Assembly (NCBI GenBank): GCA_000708835.1
Contig: DF237101.1
Location: forward strand, 89,516 to 153,515
Reading direction: 5' to 3'
DNA: 64,000 bases
Origin: Klebsormidium nitens
Taxonomy: Eukaryota > Streptophyta > Klebsormidiophyceae > Klebsormidiales > Klebsormidiaceae
Each line of letters starts with the position of its first letter. Position 1 is the first letter of the stretch. Shown here piece after piece: positions 12,101 through 23,872 of the stretch. Both the position numbers and the translations under genes were made by a program. The notes beneath the pieces were generated by a model. The model saw nothing but the letters and a program-made list of their open reading frames with translations. It ran no database searches and was not told the DNA's origin.

Positions 12101-15100
12101 CGGCGGTGGGTTTGCGGCCCGGGGCTCCCTTATGCTCATTGTAGCCAATCTAGTTGTCATCGTCCGGGTTTCAGAGCTTGCGGACGCGGTTCTTTCAGCA
12201 AAAAGGGAGGGTGTCCGCCAATCCGTTGGAGTTTCGGGCCCCTTCTCATCGACCGCACCGCGGGTCGCAGCGAACGCTATGCCCGATTGGATCATAAGCT
12301 CTTGCCTCTCGTCTTCCGTCATAACGACCGGTTTTCTAAACGGGCGGCCTTTCGGTAACCCGTTTTCGGACTCCACTGGGGGCGACGCCGGGACTGCAGT
12401 CCCCAGAAGGGCGTCCGGATTCCGGTTGTCGCTAAGCATGGCGGTTAGCAGGGACAGCAGCCGCGACGGGTGGAGCACGTCATACGCTATGATGCCGCAC
12501 CCGGAGGCCGCGCGCATCTCCTCGTACATCGCCCCGGGCAGCGCGAAGGAGACGAGCCACGCGACGGCGACACGTGGCGCGTTCGGGGCCGTCCGATCGT
12601 AGTCTCCCAGGAGGGAGCGTAGTGTGACGGATAACGCCTCGGGGCACGGGAACCCGGGCACAACTGACGTGTCGAGAATCAGGAGCAGGGACCCGGAGAA
12701 ATTGCCCCGGTTGCTTTGCTTGCTCGAACCGCTTTCTCGAGGAGGCTGCACAAAGAGTTGGGGGCCCGGCGGCGCTATCTCGCTTGGCGTCGCGTCGCTT
12801 TCGCTCGGCCACAACCGGGAGGGCTTCCGGATCTGGGTACTGTTGCTCGCACTACACTGCGGACGTCCGTCCCTGTCAGTCGAAAGGTCCGCATCTTCGT
12901 CCACAGTCTCGATACGGGCGCTGTGCTTGCTGCTGAGCAATTGGGTGAACGTCTCCCGCAGGCCGCCCCACCGCTCGGCCACGTGAACCCTCAAGCCCCG
13001 CCGCGTCATCCAGGCCGCGGCCGCGGCGCGCCCCGCGGGATCCCCCTTCAGGAGCAAGACGGTGGTCCCTTCGACACGAGACAGAATGGAACGTTCTCTG
13101 CGCGGAAAGTCGGACGCAGACGCGGTGGAGGACATCCGTCGGACTTCCGGCCGTCGAGGTTCCGCTGCGGACGGCAGCGCCGCGACTTGCGATGACTTTG
13201 CCCCGGTTGCTTGGTTCCCGAGCGCTTTGAACGCCGCTTCCGGTGTGCCGAAAAAGCTTCCGTTGCCGTCGGGGGAGTCTTCCGGCGGAAGCCCGAGCAC
13301 GATATGGAACCGGAAGAGACTCCCGGGCTCTGCTTTGTCCTCAATTCGAATGGCGCCCCCCATGAGGGAGACCAGGTTTTTCACCATTGCGAGGCCCAGA
13401 CCGTATCCGCCGCTGTGCCGGGACCCCTGGGTGAAGCTCCCGAGGACTTCCGTCCGCCGGCTGGGTGGAATCCCGACGCCTGTGGACGAAAACCCGGAGG
13501 AGCGGTCGAGACTATAAGCGGAACACGATACCTCAGGTAAACAGGGCCCTTCAGGCATGCGATGCTTTCCTTCCTAGTGTGGGACCGTTGTTCTTCTGGG
13601 TTTCAGGCGGTGCTCCTGATTCTACAAGCCAATCTCGTATTCAGACGAAATGTTGCACTACGGGAAGTGAAAGTGGACTGCAGGCTCCTTCGGGCAAGGG
13701 ACCGTGAGCAGAATATTCTGAATACTTTACGTTTGGATTAGAAGAATGAGAGGCAGCCTGAGTGGACGGGCGAATGCTCGAAGATCTTTGATGCCAGCCT
13801 TTGACACCTGAGATTCCTCCCTTGTGTTGTGGAAAGTGTGCAGCTTGATCACTCAAAGAGCAGGTTGATTCAAGTCAAAAGGAGAGGCAATAAAGGGCAA
13901 CGAGGTGGCCGTCTGGATAATAATCGTCCAGATTCCCAACAGGCTTCGATGCCCTCAGAATTTGCTATAGAGCCCAAGAAGCAATGATGCAGATCCAAAA
14001 AAATTACCTGGTCTTTGAAAGCTGCACGCTATCCGAAAATACAGGTTCACCTATGCAGCGCGGCCCCTTATGCATCCGAAGAATCATTCTTTGTCGCTGA
14101 CTATTCGACACTCTTGCCCCACTATGGGTGAAGTGAAAACTGGATGCAGTACTCGGTATAGGAGCAGAGAGCACAGGTTTATTGAAGAGAGAGCGCCGAA
14201 CTTTACTGCTCATGCTTCAATCAAAGTGAATCTAAAAGAAGACTTACCGGTGTCGTCCACTTCGAAGACGATCGTTGTCCTCCTCAAACTCTCAACTCTG
14301 CTGGACAGTTTCTTCGACGCGACTCGAATCAACGTTCGGAACACTTTGTGGATGGGCTTTGGCGTTGATGTGGTAGCGGGCGAATCGGGCAGAACCGAAG
14401 CTCGAACCACTATATGGCCCTCATTCGTGAACTGCGCAAAGGTTGGAGCACGGAGTCATTCTTTGCCAGAGTTTCATTCTTCTTGGGCTTACGGTGCTGG
14501 TGGATGAAGCGTCGAGGTCGAGACAGACTTTTCTTTGCGACCTACTGCCAAGTACTCAAAACCGACAGGCTTGTTCAGGAGTCCCAGAAAAATTCTCCAG
14601 AAGAGCTAATCTGCTGATTGGTGCTCGCAGCAGGAAGCTCTCCCGTCTTCATAACGCTCTTCGCCCCTACCCCAGTTTTCCTACTCGCGCTACCCCTCTA
14701 ACGAACAAGGAATCTCGCGTTTCATCATTTGCTAAGCGAGGGAGTAGGGCTTCCATTTAAAATCTAATACTTCTACTAAAATCAGAAATTTATCACTCTT
14801 CTCGAAACTCACCGTCACTGCATTGCCCACCAGGTTCGCCAGGATCTGCCGCACGCGCGCGCAGTCCCCGACGACTCTCCGCGGAACGCCGTCGTCCAGG
14901 TCGAGAACTAGTGCGACGCCCTTTTTGGCGGACTGCACCGCGAACATGTCCACCAGCGCCTCCAGCTCCTGGCCCAGGTCGAACGGGCCCGCCTCCAGGC
15001 TCAGCTTGCCGGACTCAACCTGGACGTCCGAAGCGCACGGAGGTCAGCGTCCGGAAAAATGGTCCTGACTTGCTGGACTCAACAAGTGGACTTCCGAAGC

Positions 15101-18100
15101 GCACGGAGGTCAGCGTCCGCAGGAATGGTCTCGACTTGCCGGACTCTACCTGGACGTCCGAAGCGCACGGTGTCAGCATCGGCAAGACGAGTCTCGACTC
15201 TCGCAAAAGAGAAAACTTCAGATGAGGGAAGAGTTATTTATGGCGGAGCGTCGTAAGAGTAAGACAAGTACGTGCTCCCATTCCTAGGCCAGGAGAAGGC
15301 ATAATGTATCCTGGAAGATGCCAATGACTTGACCAACTCCGTTCTTTAAAAGCAGACGTCGTAGACGCGGCAGAGGCTGTAGCTCAATGATTGCAACTGA
15401 TTCAAAGTAGACGACGCTTCAGAAGCTGTGGCTTCATGAATGCATTTGTTTCGAAGCAGAAAGTAGGACTCCTATCCGGAATAAAACCTCCAATCAGATC
15501 GAACTTTGAAATCCTTAGAAAGTGGTCACGTTAAGATATGCACTCCGTGTTCTGACGTTTGTCAAAGAAGTTGTGGACTACCTTGTGGAGGTCCAGGATG
15601 GACTTGAGGAGGTCTAGCAGCTGCAGCGCGCACAGGCGCACCTGCTTCAGGCTGCTGCGCTGCTCGCTGTGGAGCCGCCCGTCGCCTAGCAGCACCTCGA
15701 GGAGCCCTGCATCCGTTAGAAAGACGTTCCGTTGAAAAGTCCATTCCGTCGGAGAGATTATTCGGTTGGGAAAAAATGGTGGGAAACTGGTCCGTTCCAG
15801 AGAGCCTTAGTTGGACAAAGAGATTGTGGGGGAAGACTGTTCCGTTCCCCAAAGAGCCTTAAGCGGAGAGATCATTCATTCTCACTTTGGCACCTTAAAA
15901 ATCTAGTTTGCATCTTCTCGTCTTGTACAGATCTTCCGCATACATGTGAACTGATACGGGCGTAATGAGCGAGCGGGCAGACGAAAGCAAAAGCCTTCGC
16001 GTCAGGACAACCAAAAATCAGTTTAGTCGCTTCTAGCCAGTGCCTGCCTAGGAGTGTTCTTTGAGGCCTCACCGATGATGCAGCAGAGGGGCGTCCGCAC
16101 GTCGTGGCTCATGGCCGCCAGGAACTGGCTCTTGTAGTCGGACGCCTTTTCCGCCCGGTCCTTGAGCTGCAAACTGTGGATCAGCTCCGCCCTGAGGAGC
16201 ATTTCCCGGCTAACCCGGCAGGTTAGCAGCACGGTTAGCACGCAACCTAGCAATAGGACCCCGGCCGTAATTGAACTGATGATGATCAGCTCCCGCAAGG
16301 AGGTCTGGTCAATGTCGTCCCAGATGACCGACCTGGGAACGGCCATAACCGTAACCTGGAAAAGAAAGGAGAAAATCAGTTGATGAGGATGAAGATTTGA
16401 TGGCGTCTGCGAGACTGAGGTTTGAGGTTGCCTCGAAGAAAGGACTTTGAAGCTGAAAGTTTAGCACAGGCAAGACCACAAGCTCAAGATTTCCCTTTGA
16501 GTTGGCCAAAGGAAGTTCGTATCGGGCGAGCTTTGGTGGGGCAAACGTCTGAAACGGTTTCACTGGATCAAGCGAGGAGAGTGCTGGTAACAAGAAGGGC
16601 GGCTGAAGATTGATAAGATATAATGAGGGACGATGGACAACAAAGTTCTATGGATGAAATCCCACTTCTAGGCTGCGTTTTGAGTCGACAGAGAAGCTTC
16701 AATTGACTGACAATCGGCTATCACGCATCTGCATGTGGACCTGAGAGCTTGCAAGTCAAGCTTCCAACGGAACTGCAGTAGAAGGGAATCTCAATACCGT
16801 CGGAGTTTGGAAATCAAAAAACGGTCTGAAGAGCTTCTTTGTCACAGTGAAAAACTTCAAAGAGCGTTGGACGGGGCAGCGCTGCTGGATGGATGAGGGA
16901 CACGATGTCATTAGAAGACATCAAATCAGGTTATGACAAGGAGACACTGTCCTTGCAGTCTAGTAGCGTTATTCAGAAGGCTCGAGCCCTACTATACCAA
17001 TCATGTACCTCCTCCCTTGACAAGAAGTTGCAGCGCTAGCCAACCTACTTCGCAAGAACTCTTGCAATGGTTGGAAAGTCTTTGAGCTCGAGCGTTTTCA
17101 ACGGTACGTACCAAGATTCTGGATTCCACCTCCATAGTGGCACCGGAGATATAGTAGCCCTCCCCCGCCAATGGCACGCTGTGGAACTGCGCGATCCCCG
17201 TTGCAGGCCACTGTTGACGAGCCGCTGGGGTCGAGAGAAAGCGCGCGGACTCGCGCATGAGCCTGTTTGACGTGTTCAAGGCTTTCAGAGTCACGTCTAA
17301 CGATGCTGCAATGGAGAATGAGATTTCCTGGTGTCAGTGATTCCTGGTTCAGGGCAATCAGTCAGGAGGTTTCCCTCGTTGAAAAAGAACACGCAAAATC
17401 ATCCGATTTCTTTCTCAAATCAATAATAAACACTCATAAAAACGACTCCATACTTCCACCCTGCGCCATGAATACTCCGCATCAGCTACCAGTAAGCATC
17501 CTGAGCACTAGGGGGACTTCAATCGGACAAGAGGCTACCCGAATCACAGCATTCCTTCACCGATGAGGAGGATGAATAGGATATCGCTTCAATGTACAGT
17601 TCCTAGGACGCGATTCAGTGCTCAATCAGCTTCTCGGTAAATCTGGCATTTCCTTCGAAAGAGGCGCGCCGTTTGAAGGGAGGCGATGTGGACAAGCAAA
17701 AAGAGGTGCAACTAGTGCTCCACGCCTCCGCATTTTGCTTTACCTCAAGGCAGCTTAAGCTCGAACAAAGGTCAAATGACATCTTCCTAGTATCGACTTC
17801 CAAGGGTCATTCTTAGTCTCCGCACTTGATGGTAATGTCCAAACACACCGGATCACCAAGACTGCCCTGTTGTCCTATCAACTGAGCAGCTATTGGGAGT
17901 ATTCTCGCCAGTGGAACTTGCGTTCAGGTTTGACGTCCAAGTTCGACTGAGCTTGCTTCTATCCCCCCCGCCTCGTGTCCTTAACATAAATCCTACGCCC
18001 CTTCACCGTCTAGATCTCAGAAAGAAATGCTTTTCAAAAGGACGAACCAGATCATCCCAAGGACTGGGAGTCAAAAATCGAATGCGCCTTCACAATGTGA

Positions 18101-20082
18101 TGAGTCAAATCGTTCACGCACTCACTCATTAGCGCGGGATCGTAAGTTCCGGTCAAGTCCGAGCTGGCGATGACTTTCTCGGTGTACGCCTCAGAAACAT
18201 ACAGGAGCCCCGCATGCTCCGGCCGAATGCTCGCGAGCAGCTGTGTGAGCGTGTCGGCGGTCGAAGTCCCGAAGGCAACCCCCAGGGTTGCGTTGCTAAC
18301 CGGGTCCTTAACCACTTGCGCAGATAGGAAGACCAAGGTGGTGTTCATTGCCCACTGCACCGGGAAAGGCACTGGTCAGGAAGACTCTTCAATTCAGCAA
18401 TGGTAAGCTTCAGCAATAGCAAGATAACCAGCCTGAGACGGGTAGGGTTACTGTGGTGGTTAGGGTGGGTTCGGGTGCGGAGCGGGTGATTTTGTAGGTA
18501 AGGTTTTTTGTGTTAGTGTTGAAGCTCACTATTGCTAGAGCTTACTATTGCTAAATTGAAGAGTTATCTGGTCAGGTCAACTGAGCTCATCATTCGCGCG
18601 GTTCTGATCGCTTCCGGTGGTTGAAGAAGTTGTGCTTCTGGCTGGCGACTTATCTTGATTGGGCTTCGCAAGCTTCGTGCCATCCATTTGGGTTGCAACA
18701 CTCTTCTGAGACTTGCCTTTCCTAGACTCAACTACCAAGTTGCACAGAAACGTGACACGTTTCTGGGCCTTAGCATTCGAGAACGACAAGCCAGATACTC
18801 AAAGCCCGAGACCTGTCTCCGTTGGTTCAGCTTTGAAAGAAGCATCTCAGAAATTCCTGTCGAGCAAAGTAAAGGATTGGCGGCCAGGCGAATAACCCCT
18901 GAAAGCGAGAGGGCTTACGATGAGACCCCAAGCCATGGCGCCTGTAGTCATCGTCTCCCTGTAGGGCTCCGTGCACCTGAAATCCGTGGTCCCAATAATA
19001 GCAAAAGGCTTCGCAGTCGGGTTGCCAAACGGGTCCACACTTTGAAAGTACAAAGGCACTTTAGTGATTCCGCTGGGGTCCCTCGGTGGGGCGCTCGACT
19101 GGTTGGCAAAAATGTGCCGGATTCTGCCGTCGTCAAACCGGCGGTAGCCGGTGATGAGGCCGTCGTGGGTTTGAAAATGGCACCAGCTGACGTTGGGGGA
19201 GGACTCGAGCGTGGACAAGATGAGGGGGGCAATCTGTAGAGCAGAGAGTAGGAAAGTAAGTGCTTCGATGATAGTAACCTGTCTTTCTTCTACGGTGTGA
19301 AGCTTAGCTACGGATCATTGACCCAAAAACGGTTGGGTGATCGTCGGACCCGAATATATGAACTGGGAGCTCAGAAAGGGTTGGACGGAACTCATGGAAC
19401 GATTGTTTTTGACGGGGTGCCTCTCGGAGCTAAGGCGTTTATGAGGACGTTGGGAGGTGGTAATGTACGGATTGTGTGGATTAGCTAGGAGCGTTCGTAA
19501 CAGGGAACCACAGCGCTGAAGGAGAAAGTTCTTGAGGAGAATGAGAACTTTGACACGCGGCAAAGCCGAATGCGGGACAGCCAAGAGGAATTTAAGATCG
19601 TAAGGTGGTCGAATCACAGAAGCTGGCAAGCGGCAACCTGCCGAAATTCATCCGCCTTGAGGCTTCCCTAATGAGGAGGAGCTTTGACTCCTTATACACT
19701 GACTCCAATAAAATGGCTCAAGCTGATGCGATCAAAACGGTCTAAGGGAAATCTGCTGAGACATAGAGCCTTTGAAGATCTCAGTTTGAGAGAAAAGACG
19801 ACACTTCCGTAGTTCTGCCTTTCAAATCCTTACCTCTTTCTCGATCACGCTGAAGTCACTCAAGTCAGCCGTCCTCATGCGTGGCGTGAGGGCGATCGTC
19901 GTGGCAATCTGCCTGGACATTCGTGTCGTAGCGCTGAGATACTTTGAAAAAAACTTTGCACCGAAATCCAGTGAGTGCGCCTGATTCTCCTTAGTCAGCC
20001 GCTCAATGTTGCGACGGGCCACAAAATCCATCTGATACCAAGTCGAGTAGGCCATGGCTGCGATGAGCACACACATGAGTAC
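9185..20082 (-). CDS. Hybrid histidine kinase, dCache-like sensor
   Basis: Twelve phase-consistent exons encode at least 1,250 residues: 20082-19834, 19233-18919, 18354-18126, 17305-17112, 16355-16073, 15706-15582, 15019-14813, 14431-14248, 13479-11885, 11139-10899, 9974-9923 and 9263-9185. A further exon at 20294-20230 would complete an N-terminal membrane helix; the true start is not located. The order is: N-terminal helix, extracellular sensor (with YFQSVDPFGNP), a second helix near 353-374, and an H box AAMSHDVRTP with His near 413. The ATPase follows, with an N box reading NAVTFT instead of the usual Lys, G1 DDTGVGIP and GYGLGL. Next is a degenerate receiver-like region (about 730-955), then a true receiver from about 1094 with LIVED, phospho-Asp near 1175 in LMDCQMP, and the Lys of YLTKPI. 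It should pass phosphate to a histidine phosphotransfer protein. The sensor resembles dCache, not the CHASE domain of cytokinin receptors; this is a by-eye call. Confidence 0.88.
9760..9892. repeat. Perfect 37-bp inverted repeat (hairpin)
   Basis: The arms at 9760-9796 and 9856-9892 are exact reverse complements, separated by a 59-bp loop. The loop holds two copies of GTCTAAGTTAG. The hairpin lies in the last intron of the histidine kinase (9264-9922), so its transcript could fold into a long stem. The absence of mismatches suggests a recent origin. It lacks the G-rich core of the foldback family. Confidence 0.9.
10025..10210. mobile_element. Foldback element FB3 in kinase intron
   Basis: The element is flanked by the exact 9-bp repeat GCTTCCGGC (10016-10024 and 10211-10219). 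The arms carry CTCAAGAAAG and AATAGTAAGCC and their inverse. The core reads GGGACGGGTAGGGTTGG, then GTGCGGAGCAGGTG and GGGTTAGGGTTTTTAG. It sits in the intron between exons 10899 and 9974. Confidence 0.88.
15005..15199. repeat. Three tandem copies of a kinase 3' splice site
   Basis: Three units of 64-66 bp start at 15005, 15069 and 15135. On the minus strand each contains TGCGCTTCGG followed by a version of GACGTCCAG|GT and GAGTCC. The lowest-coordinate copy holds the acceptor used for exon 15019-14813. The distal copy (exon would start at 15149) is intact, and the middle one is mutated at the AG. Confidence 0.85.
15361..15465. repeat. Degenerate two-copy intronic repeat
   Basis: Two units of about 47-55 bp beginning GTAGACG share AAGCTGTGGCTTCA-like and TTCAAAGTAGA-like segments. 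They lie in the intron between kinase exons 15706-15582 and 15019-14813. No function is visible. Confidence 0.5.
18381..18567. mobile_element. Foldback element FB4 in kinase intron
   Basis: The element is flanked by the exact 9-bp repeat CTGGTCAGG (18372-18380 and 18568-18576). The arms carry ACTCTTCAATT and two copies of an AGCAAT(A/G)GTAAGC-type unit, inverted on the right. The core carries ACGGGTAGGGTTACTG and GTGCGGAGCGGGTGATTT. It lies in the intron between exons 18919 and 18354, just outside the 18354 acceptor. Confidence 0.88.
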
Positions 20083-20294
20083 CTATGCGCAGAACGGAAG
20101 CAAGTGGTGCGACGTCATTAGAAACACAGCATCTTAGCCGAGTACACAAGTCGCTCAAGTGTGAGAATGTATGAAGGATCTTCAACTCCCTCCATCTGAC
20201 ACATGGCAGCAATGAGTGCAAATGCTCACAATGCAGTTAAGTACACGGACTGGTGAAAATCGATCGGAACATAAGATGAGGTAGCTCACAATGT

Positions 20295-23075
20295 CTGCGC
20301 GACGTTTTTTTGGTCACGTGAAACAAGACTTTGAGCTAGCACAGAGCGTCGGAGATTTAGAAGTGAGATGAAGCTCTGAAGGCAAGCTTGGCTGCACACC
20401 TCTGTTGCCGTCGTTGTCTCATCAGCGGCCATTGGCTCTTGCAAAAGAGCCTTCCTCGCCACGTTTGCACTAATCTCAAGAGCATACCAACTCAGATGAG
20501 ATACATTTGCAAGAGAAATTGCAAGAACAAATGGAAGAGCGTCTACTGCAGACCCAAAGAACTCCTTACCATGATCCCCAGCCTAGTGATCAAGACCATA
20601 TGGTCAAACCCCCCGGTTTTGCGTCCCAGCGATACGGACGTTCGCATCTCCTTGGCCTGCACGACCACTTGGGTGACAGTAGTACTACCACTCCCTTCGG
20701 GGAGATCCTTCGAAGCCATCACGTGACTCAGGCTTATCTAGGGCCACTACCTGCCAGGGTGGCGCTCAAAAGGCGCCAACGGGTTCTGTGAACTTCAACC
20801 AGCCACTTGATAACTTCAGAAGAGCCTATCATGCTACTGATGACAGGATGTCAGGCTTTTGATTCGCATGTCTATAGTGTGCACATCTGATTCTGCCTGC
20901 ACTTCATGAACCAGCTGATTCAGGTTGATTTATGCTACTCACTCAAGTATGGACCCCACTTTGAGTTTTGACAATACAGGCTTAATTTCTTGGAGCTGCT
21001 TCCCATTCTGAAGTTGCCGATGTCTTTCTTTGCTGATTCAAAGTGCCAGCTTGAAGAAGCACGTGCAATAGAAGATGGCTTTTCAGCAAAGACGTTGGCC
21101 TGCCAGCTACATGAATTACTGCTGGACAGCTTGCGGTCCGTTTGGCAGAAATATGGCCCTTAAAACCGAAGGTCACTGCAATTGTTCTTCCGCGGCCCAC
21201 GCTTTGCGTTATAGTATCTGGACCACAAGCTTCCAGCTCCTCATCCTTTTACCCTTCTAGCGGCCTTTTGTCCAGAGTCTTTTCATAAGAGCATTGACTC
21301 TGATCTCGAGCCGTCCTCCAATCAATTATGTATGTGAGCGGTCGGCAAGCCTCACAGCTCACGAATGTGAAATCTGAAGAAAACAGGCCAGCAAACTGGG
21401 GTGCTCTTAAAAGTGGACTGCTGAGACTGCTGGCTGCTAGCGGCTGTCTCAAGGCTGGGCTATCTAAGCATGCTAATGCAATGATCACTTGAACTGCGCT
21501 CAGACCCGAGGGCCGACCGGACGGTCAACCGCTGGAAGTGACCCGCAAGCCGGCGAGCGCGCGCGAGATACCTGCCATCAGGCATGGAGGCGGGGCAGAG
21601 CCTCGGAGCCCATGACGACATGCATCATTGATGTAGACTCGGACGGTTATAGACTGGGTGAGTTGGTCATGCAAAGCAGGCAAGGCCTCTGCCCATGAGC
21701 CCATCCAATCCCAGTTACCTGGGTAGTTTGCAGCGCAGCCAGGCCAGAGCCCGTTCATCAGAAAGAAATAGTGATGAACACACACACATTCATATCATGT
21801 ATGCCATAAGGAGCCTATGGCTTAGGTGACTACGGCGTGTAAAAGAGAACATCATCGATCGGCAGCTGTGACGCGCATTGCAGAGCACCGTGACATAATA
21901 GATGCCAGGCCTTTCAATGGCGATGTCTGAAATTGTAAGTCGCGTCGATCTGTTCACGATTGTTGGAGCAAGGCATAGCAGCGAGGAGTGTGGCCCGTGT
22001 GGGAGTGACATTGGAGGTGCTGTGGCACTCACATGCGACTTTGAGATGGCTTGGCCAACGACCATTGTACGTGCATTGTACTAACGTTGACATTGATCTC
22101 ATATTGATATTGATATTGATATTATATCAATAACATTATTGAGTATTAATATATATTGCATCTTGCTTTGCGCGCAATCAATCATGAGGCGGCGCTACAT
22201 GTAAGTTCGTCTGTCTAGTTTGTTGTCGGATCATGGCGGCTTCGTCATGATAATCATGGCGCGTTTTGTCCGCATTGTAATCCATCAGAACCAGATATGT
22301 TGCATGCATTCCGCCTGACACGAGTATCTTAGCGCAAGGAAGTTCTGGGTGGCTACTCCATCGACATCTTTCTTTTTGCCTGTATTATCGTATCTTGCTT
22401 AGATCACAACGTACAAGTTACATGCTCCTCTTATGATGCCAAATACTTACAAAGTATTTTTAGCCGTAACCAGCTAAGAATTCGGGCCAGGTGCATGATA
22501 CATACATAATTTAAGGAAAGATTGAAGAACCCGGACTGACTACATGAGCCTAAGGTTGTTGATAGGGATAACATTCCTCTTTTGCATGAGGGTATAGGCG
22601 ATCAAGCCCCTTGGAACCAATGATTGTAGACGAGCATGTCGCTAACTCGTGTGGAACATGCTTGTGGAAACTCGTGTATTCCACAAGCCAAAACCAATCG
22701 GTCAGGATGGATCGATATTATATGGTCGCAACTAATGTTGGATACATGAAATCCAGCTAGTGATTTTGAAGGTTCAAGCGGGAACAACATCATGCCAGGA
22801 AAAATAACTCGTATGGCCACAGACAACCTGCCCTGAATGGAGGCAAGCGAGCCAAAGCTGCGAATGAAGATTGCTTCACTCGATCCCAAACTATTAGCCC
22901 TCGGATACTTGTATTGACTGCAAAAGCCCCCCTAACAAGCCTCTCTTGTCCAGCAAAAACTCTCGGTGCTTTCAGCTTGAAACATCTGATTATGTGACCA
23001 GCCTGTCACGTCTCAAGACTGGCCATGTTGATCATGCTCAATCGTTAGCAATGGTTTTGGTCGTGGGAGGGCCTG
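20295..23075. other. Intergenic, no gene recognised
   Basis: This should hold the promoter and 5' end of the histidine kinase. I see no other supported exon. An AT-rich tract at 22096-22157 contains several ATATTG or TATTGA units. Confidence 0.45.
22096..22157. repeat. AT-rich hexamer microsatellite
   Basis: Consecutive TTGATA units run into TATATCAATA and a stretch with only occasional G or C. The short palindrome ATTGATATTATATCAAT could form a hairpin. Confidence 0.7.
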
Positions 23076-23872
23076 TCAACCCTTCCCAGTCATGGCATTT
23101 GCCACCTGGACGCACAAAGGATGCACATTCGGAAGAAGGTCAAAGGTTACTGCTCTGCACTGGAAGGCCTGTTACGGAGATGACATTTTTTATCTTGCAA
23201 AAAAGTTGCTGGAGACCAAAAGCACGTGTCCTACCTTCTAACCATACCCAACAGAATCGCAGTCACATTCCGATGCTCCCTTAAAAGACGCCTGCCACTT
23301 CCATCTGTCCAACGCCCTTTTAAAGATACCGCTGCTTACCTGTGCTGGCCTTGGCGGGGTCACTTTTTCAGCTCCTAGGGCATTCCGGATTGGTGGTACA
23401 ACAAGGGGAAGGGCGAGTCCTGTAAGGCAAACCTGAGCTGAGACTGCGAAGGATGTCAAGAACAGAGAATCCCTGTGGGGCCTTGTCCTTGAGCTTCAAA
23501 GGAAAGACTGGTGAAGAAGCTAGAAACATGACCGTAGAGCACGGCCTTTGAGAGCGACCAGTAGAGAGCATCAGAACACAGCAGTGCGACAAGCTTCGTC
23601 TCCTGCTCTTAACTTTTTAAACCAATTCATTGTTGATACAATGGTGGATGTCGTCAGAAGGAGATCAGCAAGGAGAAAGCATGTCAAAGAACAGCCAGAA
23701 GCAGATTGGTCCTTTACGTAACGTGGAATTGACAGGCAAAACCCTGAGAGGCTGTGATGTTAGAGCGTTGCGATCCACACTTCCACGCACCTACTAGTGA
23801 GATCCCGCACGACCATACCACCACCGGCTCTCTGATCAGCGCATGACGTAGCCAGCCCCCCAGGCTAGCCAT
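23076..23872 (-). CDS. 63-residue membrane microprotein, complex I B9-like?
   Basis: Three small exons join in phase: 23872-23791, 23419-23340 and 23105-23076. They give MASLGGWLRHALIREP, then a hydrophobic helix (about residues 17-36, VVVWSCGISLVG followed by LALPLVV), then PPIRNALGAEKV and PPRPAQVANAMTGKG before the stop. Splice sites are GTAG|GTGCGT, TTACAG|GAC, CACAG|GTAAGC and GTCCAG|GTG. The short amphipathic N-terminus, a single helix and a Pro-rich tail recall small accessory subunits of mitochondrial complex I such as NDUFA3/B9. That identity is from memory and uncertain. The gene itself is supported by three coherent phases and a conserved-looking composition. Confidence 0.6.

Noticed and set aside
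12132-13540. Several long plus-strand frames opposite the large kinase exon
   Set aside because: They are shadows of the GC-rich minus-strand exon, which carries recognisable kinase and receiver motifs.
22096-22157. CRISPR-like or iteron array
   Set aside because: The units are adjacent AT-rich hexamers with no spacers, so it is a microsatellite.
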